Source: Torymus aiolomorphi (Eukaryota > Arthropoda > Insecta > Hymenoptera > Torymidae). Taken from it: a stretch of 64,000 nt of DNA. The notes beneath the pieces were generated by a model. It was not told where the DNA came from. It searched no databases and was given only the letters and a program-made list of their open reading frames with translations. Each line of letters opens with the position of its first letter. Positions within the stretch are counted from its first letter, which is position 1. Below are positions 1-9,376 of this stretch, in pieces. Position numbers and translations under genes: made by a program. The DNA is taken from positions 100,812,310 to 100,876,309 of the forward strand of contig CM070876.1 in NCBI GenBank assembly GCA_036365515.1. Direction: 5' to 3'.

Positions 1-1290
1 GGCACTGAAAAATTGATGAAATTTATCTTAAATTTACGAAACATTCATGTAATTCTAATAAGCATGTGCATTAACTTTTAATAAAGAATTTCATGCATTT
101 GAATTAAATTTAATGCCTAGAGGCACTGGAAAATTAATGAAATTTGTCTTAAATTTACCAAACATTCATGTAATTTCAATAAACATGTGCATTAAATTTT
201 TGGGTATATCCAAACATGAAAATTAACAAAAATATTTTTAAATTTAATATTTAATATTGAAATATTAATGAATAATTGAAAATTTACTATAATTTTATAA
301 AACTGAGTGTTAAATTAAACGAATTATTTAACTCTCATACAAAAATGTCCTTTACCAACTCAATAAACTTCGGTATAGTTACCGATAACCATCTACTAAC
401 GAGATGTTTAAGTGATAAAGGAGGACAGGGTGGTCGTTGACGCTCTCCTATATAACTTCTCGACCCGGCTTATTTAGGTACGGGAGCTACGAGGAGGGAG
501 TTGCGCCGCCTAGTGGCGACATGCGAACTAAACTCTTTGTTTTTGTATTAAATTTAATGTATTTTTATATTAAATGCGCATGAATTTTTATTTATGGTCT
601 AGTAAATTTCATATTTTACATTTAAAATAAGCTCCTGCCACATAGATTGAAATTTCATATAAAGTATATTAAATTTAATTGAACGTATATTAATTTTCAT
701 GCTGACAAACGTCAATATTCATAAAAATGTTCAAGAAAATAAATATACAGAACATTAAATTTAATATTCTTGATTTGAACTAAGAATTAGTTACCCGTAT
801 TGATATTTTAGATGAAGTGCCTTAAATTTAATTAACTTTTGCATTAATTTTGAGTAGCGAATTGCAATTTTCATGAAGATGCACATGAATTTTTATTCAA
901 AATAGAGAAAATTTCGTGTTGATCATTGAAAATAAGGATTCACTATTTATTGAAATTTCTTGTAAAATATGTTAAATTTAATCAAATTTTACATTGATTT
1001 TCATGTTCAAGAAACTGAAATATTTATAAAAGGTACATTAAATTTCAATAACTTTTATTATTTTTCATATAAGGCTATACTTTTAATGTAATGTTGAATT
1101 TTTGTTTATGTGTATATGAAATTTCAAAGGCGAAATTATTAATTTTTATCGCAATACATTAAATTTCCTTAATAATTCATTAAAATTAAGGTTTTTTTGC
1201 ATTAAAATATGTTTCATGTACAAGAAAATTGAATTTAATGTGCAACTGTACATTAAATGTGCATTAAATTTAAGAATATTTTTAATAGTG
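1..1290. repeat. AT-rich array of a palindromic ATTAAATTTAAT motif, right part of a motif-array element
   Basis: The block is packed with variants of ATTAAATTTAAT, CATTAAATTT and GAAATTTCAT in both orientations. A direct repeat of about 76 bases begins at 1 and at 121 (GGCACTG followed by similar AT-rich sequence). The block ends at 1290 with ATTTTTAATAGTG, which matches the right end of the palindromic element at 61525-62249. The left end lies outside the window. A more GC-rich stretch at 420-520 interrupts it. There is no coding evidence. Confidence 0.55.
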
Positions 1291-1504
1291 TATTTATCGC
1301 CCGGAGAATCATAAAGTACTATTATATTTTCAATGTAAAAAAATATTATGTTTCATTGAATATGTACAAACAGAATAAAATGAAATATTAAGATTATTAA
1401 AATTTATTAGTAAAACTTTATTCGCTCTTTTTTAGATTGATTGGAACATAATATTTATGAATGTGTTTATATTAAAAATAAATTATTTCTTAATTAATTA
1501 ACTA

Positions 1505-1605
1505 AAATTGCAGATGAGATCTCCTATGAGATCGCATGTACGATCCCCTATGAGATCGCATGTACATCTCATATGTCTGAAATTCATATAACGATCTCAT
1601 ATATT
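1505..1605. repeat. Cluster of CCTATGAGATCGCATG-like palindromic motifs
   Basis: Copies of TATGAGATCGCATGTA and TGAGATC/GATCTCAT recur in about 100 bases. A similar cluster lies at 44485-44610, and both are followed by TGAAATTC plus a further GATCT motif and an ACGCG stretch. This looks like a small motif-array element or the end of one. Confidence 0.5.
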
Positions 1606-2001
1606 ATTCTCACGCGGGACAAATCCATTCATTAAGGGGGCAGCCTGTGTTAAAATATAGAAAAATAAGATTTATTTTAATTAATGCAATAACTTTTTTT
1701 TGTATAAACATTTCAAGAAATATTACATTCTTTAATCATACATAAAAACCAACTTTTTAGGCCCGTCTAGACTTGCCATCTTCATTTACAAGGTAATGAT
1801 AGTAATATGTATTTTTATCACGAATTTCATTTATGATTGTGGTAAACAATGAATGAGCTTTATTATTATTAACATTTTTTCATTGGTTGATATATACAAT
1901 ATTCAATAAAGAACTTAAGAAATTATTTCCCATGATTTAAAATATGTATGTTATGTGGTTTATAAGATATTTAATTTTATATACTAATAAAAATGTTACC
2001 T
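1606..2001. other. Non-coding AT-rich stretch with a possible TTAA-element end
   Basis: No coding sequence is seen. TTAAGGGGGC at 1632-1641 resembles the ends of the TTAA elements at 31299 and 33021, but no matching right end could be assigned. Confidence 0.4.
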
Positions 2002-2150
2002 ATTATGAGGCGGTCAAAGACCTTTAAAATGACGGAAAATTGATTTTTTACTTTTCTCAATACAAAAACACTTGTAGAATTTGTCCTAATTTGTTTTAAA
2101 GCGTTATCTATTTTTATTAAAAAAATATAGACAAAACACTAATAGTCTTT
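2002..2150. mobile_element. Fragment of the TTAA element family seen whole at 33021-33753
   Basis: Read forward, this stretch aligns with the reverse complement of about 33600-33757. Shared blocks include GACCTTTA, ACACTTGTAGAAT and TTATCTATTTTT in the same order. The end here is degenerate (TTATGAGGCGGTC against TTAAGGGGGTCGG). Confidence 0.6.
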
Positions 2151-2441
2151 TTTTTCTTTTAATTGCTGTTTCCTCCCTCGTATACGTATTTTTATAATAT
2201 TAATTTCTAGAAATTTTTTTCATTGCTCTATTCCAAATATATTTGAAATCCTCACTATATATACTTCAAAAAATCTAAACATAATATTTTAACCATTAAT
2301 ATAAAGATAAAAAATCAATAATATTATCTATACGGGATGTCGGGATTTTTTACAGAGAAGAAAACTAAGTAAATTTGAATTTGAAACAAATGATAGTAAA
2401 TTTGCACATTGAGTGGTGGCAACCCTGCGATCAGCATTTAA

Positions 2442-2810
2442 GGGACAATGTACATAAGCGCCGCGCTGTAGCCGCGCTACACCTTCTGTCGCGCCGTTCC
2501 GTTCCTATATTCTATTTCTATTGGAATTTTGTAGCAGTGAGGGCTGAAACACTTAAAAAGGAACAGATAAAAAGAACAAGAATTACATGGTTTTCTATAT
2601 CTATATATATATCTTGTTTCTTCTGTATCACGCTATTCCTCATATATATAGATATGGAGACCCATGTAATTCTTGTTCTTTTTATCTGTTCCTTTTTAAG
2701 TGTCCAAGCCATAAATAGGTAAGATTCGTAAGATAGAGCTAAGAATATAGGAACTGAACGACACGACCTGAGCACTATAAGCACGGCGCGGCGCTTATGT
2801 ACATTGTCCC
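2442..2810. mobile_element. Foldback MITE with TTAA-type target site
   Basis: The ends are inverted repeats: GGGACAATGTACATAAGCGC at 2442 and its complement ending at 2810. A second inverted pair inside (about 2540-2610 and 2640-2710) is nearly perfect, so most of the element can fold. It is flanked by TTAA on the left (2438-2441) and TAAA on the right (2811-2814), a TTAA duplication with one change. Open frames on both strands only reflect the palindrome. TTAA targets are typical of piggyBac and Kolobok relatives; the family is not assigned. Confidence 0.75.
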
Positions 2811-3117
2811 TAAAAGATCATAGCCATTTAAAAGAAAGAAGAAAAAATTTGCACCTCTTTTCGGGCAAAGTGAAAACCTGATTTATCGACAGCAACTTAC
2901 TCCTTTGTATGTATATATCAAATTCTGCTAGCATCAGTAATATCAGTATGTAAACATAGCTGTAATTACTGTGATGCCACTAGCAGCTTCTTTATACCGA
3001 TTGTTTTTCTTAGTTTTCATTTTTTGCATTCATAGATGGATATGGAAGTGTATATTTAGTGTATATTTAAAAAAAATAATACTATATTTGATGTTATATT
3101 AAGACAACAAGTTTGCG

Positions 3118-3420
3118 GTGACAGTTGAATTAAAGAATTGGAAATAGCTTTTTAGTACTTGAAATTTTATTGGAAGCTTCATACTTAAAATAGCAGGAAT
3201 CGATTCTAAGGAAAAATTAAACCTATACTCACTTTTACAAAAACATTTAGTGTCCAAATGTAAATAAACTTTTAAAGAAATTTATTGTTCAGAAGAAAAT
3301 TAGAACCTTTGCTTCTACCACAAAGCTACTATCATCAACCATCGACTGAATCTCCCTGTGATATAATTGAGATTTTATTTTCTGAACTCGAAATAGTTAT
3401 GCACTGGATTGAGTATATAT
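3118..3420 (+). repeat. Diverged copy of the sequence at 32780-33840 (reverse orientation), with an empty TTAA site
   Basis: The sequence aligns in order with the reverse complement of 33840-32780, except that it lacks the 733-bp element at 33021-33753. TTAA at 3185-3188 is the empty target site. Part of it (about 3300-3400) reads as LLLPQSYYHQPSTESP, similar to the minus-strand reading LLLPESYHHQPSSESH around 32870. This suggests a duplicated, once-coding fragment. I do not recognise the protein. Confidence 0.6.
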
Positions 3421-4628
3421 GAGTCATGTTTTGTTTATTAAGCGATGTTGGCTGTGAAAAAGTATAATCAAGGAATAGTAAAAAAGTTCACCCGATTAGA
3501 GATTAATAAATGATTAATAGAAATGATGTTGCTATAAGCATTTTTTTAAGCATTTGGCTATAGCGTTACTGGCTTGGTAACATGCACTCAGGATTTTCGA
3601 TTTTTCAACATATTTTACATTTACGTCATTATATGATAATCTAATATGTGTGATAATGTTTATTAAGAACATACGGATAAAAAAGCAGAAAATGATCTTT
3701 ATGTTAAACTAGTAAATAATACATGACTGACTGATGTGGATATGGCTGTTGCTGTGCTCATAGCTTACAAGTCTGATGGGCCGTATACTTATGGTTAGTA
3801 GAATATTTGTTCCAAATATAAAAGATTTAAATCTAAAAACAATACTTCTTTATATTTCAGGGAAGAGAAGCTTACAGAAGAAATAAAAAAGTATTTTAGT
3901 AATTTTATCTTGAAAGCAGTTTCTAAGCATATTTTAAAATTTTGTTTCTGCCATCAGAATCCCTCAAGTTTCGGAACCTGCAGATTACGGCAGTGCAAAA
4001 ACTTAAAAATGACCATTTATCTGGATATAATGTATCTAGAATTTTTTTTGGGGCTCATTTTAATCAAGGAGCGCGGGAGCGCTCCAAAGGCAAGCATAGA
4101 AGAAGCCTAAAGGACCGACCCGTGCTATATATACATTTAAAATGGGTCTACGGAACATTCAATGCGTTTTTACGTATATTGCGTTAGTTTTTACTATATA
4201 ACATATCCCTCTTAATCGAAAGTCATTTCATTGCTCTACTCAAATCAAAAGATTTTATTTAAAAAGATTATCTAGTTCAAAAGATATAGACAGCTGAATT
4301 TTTTTATGTGCTGCTTCCTTTCCGAACTTTTCTTCTCGTTATTTCGATATCGGATTTGCAGCTCTTACGACACTTCCGGTTGTCGCCTATTTTACGCTTG
4401 TATATCTATATAGATTTATATACATATATAGTATATATACACACCCGTATCTGGTCGACGCCTAACCTTACATATAACATGTCAGTATTTTTATATACAA
4501 ATGTTATCATTTAGTGAGTTAGTTAATCATAATATATTTCAGAGATCTCAAGAAGTCAACTAATTATGAGAAGAATTATGTGTATCAATCAACGGGGAAG
4601 ATAACTTTTATTAGTTAGATAAGTACTT

Positions 4629-4633
<5 letters not shown>
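3421..4633. other. AT-rich stretch without a recognisable gene
   Basis: Only short overlapping frames are present (for example 3942-4187), with no recognisable motif. A run of TATA-rich sequence at 4390-4445 leads toward the microsatellites. Nothing else can be supported. Confidence 0.5.
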
Positions 4634-4667
<34 letters not shown>

Positions 4668-4677
4668 ATAAGTACTT

Positions 4678-4762
<85 letters not shown>
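4634..4762. repeat. (TA)n microsatellite in two blocks
   Basis: (TA)n runs at about 4634-4664 and 4681-4762 are separated by AAGATAAGTACTTATTG, which also occurs just before the first run. They form the left border of the palindromic element at 4764. Confidence 0.95.
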
Positions 4763-4763
<1 letters not shown>

Positions 4764-4764
<1 letters not shown>

Positions 4765-4990
4765 CTTTTATAAGATTTATGGAGCCCTTTTATACACATG
4801 AGCATACTTATGGAGCCCGTTTTCTTTTATGGAGCCCGGATCCCATAAAATATTCTTATACGGCGTTTATGGAGCCCGATCTAGAGTTTCTATACCCAGA
4901 GAGGGATTATTTCTTTAGTCACTTGTATACGGGAACTCTGGGCGTAGGTACTAATATACAGGGATGGGCTCCATAAAGGGGTTAAGTGAT
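4764..4990 (+). mobile_element. (TA)n-bounded element with TTTATGGAGCCC motifs and the shared core
   Basis: TTATGGAGCCC occurs four times directly, and its complement GGGCTCCATAA occurs near the right end. The core ATTATTTCTTTAGTCACTTG lies at 4906-4925, between CTAGAGTTTCTATACCCAGA and GGGAACTCTGGG. A second copy lies in the opposite orientation at 56841-57073. Both copies abut (TA)n tracts. There is no coding capacity, so it is a non-autonomous element of unassigned superfamily. Confidence 0.7.
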
Positions 4991-5024
4991 AATTATATAT
5001 ATATATATTTATATAAATATAAAT

Positions 5025-5261
5025 AAATATCTTTAAGCGTTATTTCTGGGACGTTTTTTGTATATATACCCATTATTTCTGGGACTCCACGTTATTTCTG
5101 GGACGTCCCAGTTTTACACCCCCTGTTTTTGCGTTATTTCTGGGACCCCGCTAGAGTATCGGTACTAAGAGAGAGATTATTTCTTTAGTCACTTGTATGG
5201 CGCAACTCTGAGAAAACGGACTATATAACACTGTATAATCCCAGAAATAACGCTTAAAAAC

Positions 5262-5262
<1 letters not shown>
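5025..5262 (+). mobile_element. (TA)n-bounded element with GTTATTTCTGGGAC motifs and the shared core
   Basis: GTTATTTCTGGGAC or a one-base variant occurs four times directly and once inverted near the right end (GTCCCAG-type ends, AATCCCAGAAATAACGC at about 5237). The core at 5176-5195 and its flanks (CTAGAGTATCGGTACTAAGA and GCAACTCTGAG) align with those of the element at 4764, although the repeated motif differs. (TA)n lies on both sides. Confidence 0.7.
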
Positions 5263-5393
<131 letters not shown>

Positions 5394-5429
5394 AGATACA
5401 TAAACAGATTATTTCATTTTGGATTTGAT

Positions 5430-5508
5430 TGGAAAAATATAACCTATATAAGCAGCTGTGAATATCAATGGGCAATTGCAATATATTATAATCAGATAAG
5501 TAGCAAAC
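5430..5508. repeat. First part of a tandemly duplicated unit split by the Copia insertion
   Basis: CCTATATAAGCAGCTGTGAA and the following 60 bases recur at about 19700-19785. The unit continues after the Copia at 19433, showing that the Copia landed in one copy of a roughly 260-bp tandem repeat. Confidence 0.75.
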
Positions 5509-5679
5509 TGTTAGGAATACGGGCCTACCTCCGCTGCCCACTCCCTCTCAGAGCGCTCTTCGCTTCCCCTCACCCTTCTGCCTTGCACCCTGCGAGCGGC
5601 GCCCCCGAAAAGGGACAGTGCTCTATGAAAGCTGCCAGCGAGCGCATGCGTATGTGATCTGGTTATCATTAAATAAAGC
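5509..5679 (+). repeat. 5' LTR of the first Copia, left part
   Basis: It matches 19067-19240 of the 3' LTR with scattered substitutions. It is cut at AAAGC (5675-5679), the target duplication of the nested Copia. Confidence 0.9.
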
Positions 5680-6090
5680 TGTTATAATAAAGGGATAGTC
5701 GTGGTTGGTGGTAAAATGATTATTTATTATAAGAGAAAGAAAGTACAACAAAGCGCCATGCGCTTGGGCACCGCGTGCCGCTTCCAACTTACTTTCGCAA
5801 CTATTTACCTCTACATTATTATTTACGATACCCTCTGCTTCGGTTATGAAAGTCGTCGGGTCTCGACTCGTGTTCTGTCGATCTTGCCGCTGTTGACTGC
5901 CACGTCCTCGCTGACCTCTTCCTCGGCTGTGGTAGCTGCCGTTGCCCCTGCTATGATAGCCGCCGTCTCGTTGTTGCTGTTGAGAACGCGCGCATCCTCG
6001 CGCTTGCTGCTGTCCTCCTCCTCGCGAGCCTCTCCAGGAATTCCTCCCGTTGCTCGTACATTCGTATTGGAAATGACCGGGCTTTCCGCA

Positions 6091-6954
6091 TCAGTAACAT
6101 GTACCGTCCTTTCCTTTTTCTACTTTAAACATATTTGAATCTCCATGTTTACTTCTTGAATTCTGATTTTCTTCTTTTTCACGGTTCTCATACATTTTAA
6201 TTTTTTCAATTACATAATCTACGGTTCTTTCTTGTTCTGGTAGCACATCAACTAAATCGCCAATATGGCATAATGAGCTTGGTAGTGTTCTTAATATATA
6301 ATTTAACTTTTCCTTTTTATCTATTGTAGCAACGGCATTTTTTAATTCTGTGATTAACTTCTCGAATTCATTATAGAATTCACTCACTTCTGTGTAGTCT
6401 CTTAATCTTAATTTGTCTAGTCTATTTCGAACACAAATTTGTAATGCGATTGACTCACGCAAATACAACTTCTCCAATTTCGTAATTATTTCAAAGTTGG
6501 TATTTTCATCATTCACCAACTCCATTTGTCTGTTCGACAAAGCGCTATATATGTAATTCATCGCTTTCAAGTCTTTCTCGTTCCACGTGGCTTCATTATC
6601 ATTTTCTGCTCTCACTCTCTGTATTACTTCTTCACATTTCTTCATTTTCAGCAATACTGTAATTCTTTTCTTCCATCTGCTGTAGTCTTTCCCGTCGAAA
6701 ATCGGTAGCGTCATTTTGAAATCGTCCGCCATGTCGATTCGTATCTCTTCTTGTTTAAGTATTTCTTTCACTTTTCTTGTCTTATTCAAGTTAATTATTT
6801 TCTTCACTATACTCACAAATCGTTTTAAATTTTTCTTTTCTTCAATTGGTACTTCGTTTTCATCCAGTATTTCTTTTTTTAAAAATTGTTCCATAAGTTT
6901 CTCTTCAGAATCGCTGCCACGAGTTCCCATAACCTCGAAGTCTAATCTACCCAC
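6091..6954 (-). pseudogene. Copia-type Gag, broken at its zinc knuckle
   Basis: The 287-residue frame has the features of Copia Gag (UBN2-like). There is a charged N-terminal part, then a conserved block around residues 80-100 with FDGKDYSRWKKRITVLLKMK, followed by helical capsid-like sequence with YLRESIALQ and LPSSL. The frame ends in a TGA stop (minus strand, 6091-6093) that falls between the first two cysteines of the expected CX2CX4HX4C nucleocapsid knuckle; the rest of the knuckle (CGKPGH...C) follows in the same frame. After it comes a Gln/Arg/Gly-rich tail that runs into the truncated LTR. In a normal element Gag forms the particle that packages the RNA. There is no pol. Confidence 0.85.
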
Positions 6955-7189
6955 ATCGCTTTAATTTCATATTATTTTTCCAAAACTTTTCACTGTGTAA
7001 TATTCTTGATATATTTGTCAGTACTTCCTCACCAATATTTTTTTTGATTCCTCACTTAGTTTTATTTAGTTTTTCTGAAAACTTCCTTGCGCGACGTGGT
7101 CCTCCTCTACCTTCCCCGAAGGTCTTGGTAGAGAAAAAAATAATAATTATACTAACCATCCAAACCATCCAAACCACGCTCTGCAACCA

Positions 7190-7476
7190 TGTTAAAATAA
7201 AGGGATAGTCGTGGTTGGTGGTAAAATGATTATTTATTATAAGAGAATGAAAGTACAACAAAGCGCCATGCGCTTGGGCACTGCGCGCCGCTTCGGACGA
7301 GAGCTGAGAGCCAAGAGAGAAGCGCGAGTCGGCCGCTGCCGCTTGACATACCTTCTGGCTCACAGACACACTAGGGAGGGAAGACTTACATGTGCGCTTA
7401 CGTGTGTCGCGCGCTGTAAGTTTCCTTCGCACGGAACCTGAACGATGCACAATATATATGTATCACATTTTCAACA
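7190..7476 (-). repeat. Complete LTR of the second Copia
   Basis: It begins TGTTAAAATAAAGGG and ends TTCAACA. Its first 105 bases match 5680-5784. On the minus strand this is the 5' LTR. Confidence 0.88.
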
Positions 7477-7481
7477 AAAGC

Positions 7482-7674
7482 AATAAGTTTAGTTTTAGTT
7501 TTTGTATAGAGAAAGCGAGCGAGAGCGACTGCGACAGAGAGGTGTTTAACTGTGATCAATACAGCTACAGGGAATTTGTATAAGATAAATAAAAGTGAAT
7601 TCTATAAGGTGTTTGTGTGTCTGATTGTGCTTATATGAGTCCGCTCCTTCTTCCATATCACCGCCTTTCCATCA
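7482..7674 (+). repeat. 5' LTR of the first Copia, right part
   Basis: It runs from AATAAGTTTAG to CTTTCCATCA and matches 19238-19432. It restores the 366-bp length when added to 5509-5679. Confidence 0.9.
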
Positions 7675-8089
7675 GGTTATGGGCCCAGAGAGAATGGACA
7701 AGCACGACGACACCGAGGAGGCGACGGACAGGGAGCGACAGGAGGCGACGGATAATCAGGCGACAGCTCAAGCTCACCTTGGTAAGTGAGAATTAAGTTG
7801 TTCAAATAGAATGTGCGCGACCGTTGAAAGAGGGTTTTTAAATCGACGGGAAATTGAAATTAAGAAATACCGATAATTGGAGTTTATTCGTGTTACAAAT
7901 ATCGTGCGACGGTGCAAACCGCGAGTGCTATATGCGAGAGAGAAAAATCGTCAAATTCTGGGAAGAGCGAGAGGCGGACGTGTCCCGGTGTCGCGGCGCG
8001 CGCGAACTCGCGCAACAGGTTTCGACACGCACGTGGGCCTCCGGCATGCAAACATGGCGGCCGCGGCGCGCTGATAGTGTTTTCGTGTA
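7675..8089 (+). other. Copia leader with a short open frame and a splice-donor-like site
   Basis: GGTTATGGGCCCAG follows the LTR. The ATG at 7679, inside this sequence, opens a frame of 35 codons (MGPERMDKHDD...) rich in Glu and Asp. At 7782 it meets GGTAAGTGAG, a strong donor-like sequence. A TTTACAG acceptor-like site at 16361-16367 precedes Gag-like sequence, and the phase would be kept (34 codons plus one base). Splicing here is inferred only. Confidence 0.5.
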
Positions 8090-8345
8090 CATGAGAGAGA
8101 TAGAGAAAGAGAGAGAACGCGTGCCTCTGATGTGTGCCGGCCAAAAAAAGAAAGAGAGAGAGAGAGCGCATATCTCGAAGACGCGCCGGTCGACAAAGAG
8201 AGTGAGAGAGCACGCATGCTTCGAGTGTGCGCCGGCCGGCAGATAAAGAGAGAGAGAGAGAGGACGCGTGCCTCTAGTGTGCGCTGGCCGAGAGAGAGAG
8301 AGAGAGCGAGCCTCAAGCAGGTGTAATGGCGGCGCGTGGCATAGG
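8090..8345. repeat. GA-rich minisatellite, about 50-bp unit
   Basis: Four to five units alternate a (GA)n tract with a GC-rich segment like GCGTGCCTCTAGTGTGCGC followed by CGGCC. The long open frames across it on both strands (Arg/Ser-Leu-rich) follow from the simple repeat and are not genes. It lies in the leader of the first Copia. Confidence 0.8.
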
Positions 8346-8779
8346 CGCATGTTCCGGCCTAGAGCGAGAGAGAGAGGCGAGGCGCGAAAATGATATCGGT
8401 GTTTTGTGTGCACGCGCTGGGAGGGAGAGCGGCGTCGGTCCGTCTCCCGCATCAAGGCGCATGAGGGGAGGCAGCGACGGAGCTCCTGCATGAAACTGCG
8501 AGAGGAGAGGAAACGGAAGGCGCGCCGCACGGCTATGCATACGAAGGAGCGCGCGACAGAATTAGCGAGTGGGAGAGATAGCGTGTGTCGACCGATTCCA
8601 GGAATATAGCGCGGCGACTTTCCGCTTTACTCGAATTATGTATAGCTACACGAAGGACTTAAAGCCGAACTGTAAGATAATAAAATCAGCACCGAGGCCG
8701 ATTGAGTTTCGTGAACAAACTCCAATCGTTAATTGAATGCGCAAACAAAAACAATTTTTAATTCGAATTAAATATTTTG
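8346..8779. other. Copia leader continuing to the Penelope 5' junction
   Basis: Moderately GC-rich sequence with GA runs gives way to AT-rich DNA at about 8640-8780. The exact junction with the Penelope-like element could not be fixed, because no target duplication was seen. Confidence 0.35.
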
Positions 8780-9219
8780 TATTCAAAAGGTTATTGCTCT
8801 CCCAAGCTGCTCGCGTTCAATAATAATTTTTATTGAAGGTGTAATAGAAATGAACGTATAAACTTGATAAAGCCATCTCTACGTTTTTTACAAAATATTT
8901 GCCGAAACCTAAATCTTCACTTAAAAATAGTTACGAATTATTAGATTCTGTCTCAAAAATTAACGTACCAGATAATTGTAGATTAGTCTCTTTTGATGTT
9001 GTTTCATTATTTACTAACATAAATATTGATTTAGTGCTAACGGGGATCAGACGTAAATGGAAATATTTAAAGTGCAGAACTAACTTAAGTCTACAAGAGT
9101 TTCTTGATGGTGTTATTTTTCTTATGTCTTCTACATATTTCAAATTTGACGGCAAGTACTTAAAACAAACTCATGGGACTCCTATGGGTGGTTGCTCTAG
9201 TCCGTGGTTTGGCGAGTTA
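8780..9219 (+). pseudogene. Penelope-like element reverse transcriptase, N-terminal part
   Basis: The reading frame from about 8890 carries RT blocks typical of Penelope-like elements: SFDVVSLFTNI (first catalytic aspartate region), then RRKWKYL, then SSTYFKFDGKYLKQTHGTPMGG. It stops making sense at 9219, where the LINE is inserted; after that the frame is LINE sequence. The 5' end is truncated, as is common for these elements. The protein resumes at 14405. Confidence 0.85.
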
Positions 9220-9376
9220 TGTCTATGTCTATGTCTATGTGTTGAAGCGGGCGAGCGGTTCTTTTCCGAGACGTGCTGCCCAGCACTCAGGATTGCGCCC
9301 ATTGTGCTGTACCTCTTGGCTTTAACTTTTTCTAATTTCCGCTGCTCTGAAGCCTTCTGTCCATCCGCTCTGTAAC

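Larger units (their letters stand above)
5680..7476 (-). mobile_element. Second Copia retrotransposon, reversed and internally deleted
   Basis: The element starts TGTTATAATAAAGGG and ends TTTTCAACA, with TSD AAAGC on both sides (5675-5679 and 7477-7481). The full LTR is 7190-7476 (287 bp); the other LTR survives only as about 5680-5784 and then joins gag sequence directly. The protease, integrase and RT region is therefore gone, together with part of one LTR. Just inside the 5' LTR the minus strand reads TGGTTGCAGAGCGTGG, a likely primer-binding site. Only gag remains (6091-6954 and remnants to about 5830). Confidence 0.9.

Noticed and set aside
2375..2784. Small genes on both strands sharing LKKEQIKRTRITW
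   Set aside because: The shared peptide results from the inverted repeat of the foldback MITE.
7893..8540. Several long overlapping frames on both strands (Arg-rich or Ser/Leu-rich)
   Set aside because: They arise from the GA-rich minisatellite and its complement; composition explains them and no domain is present.
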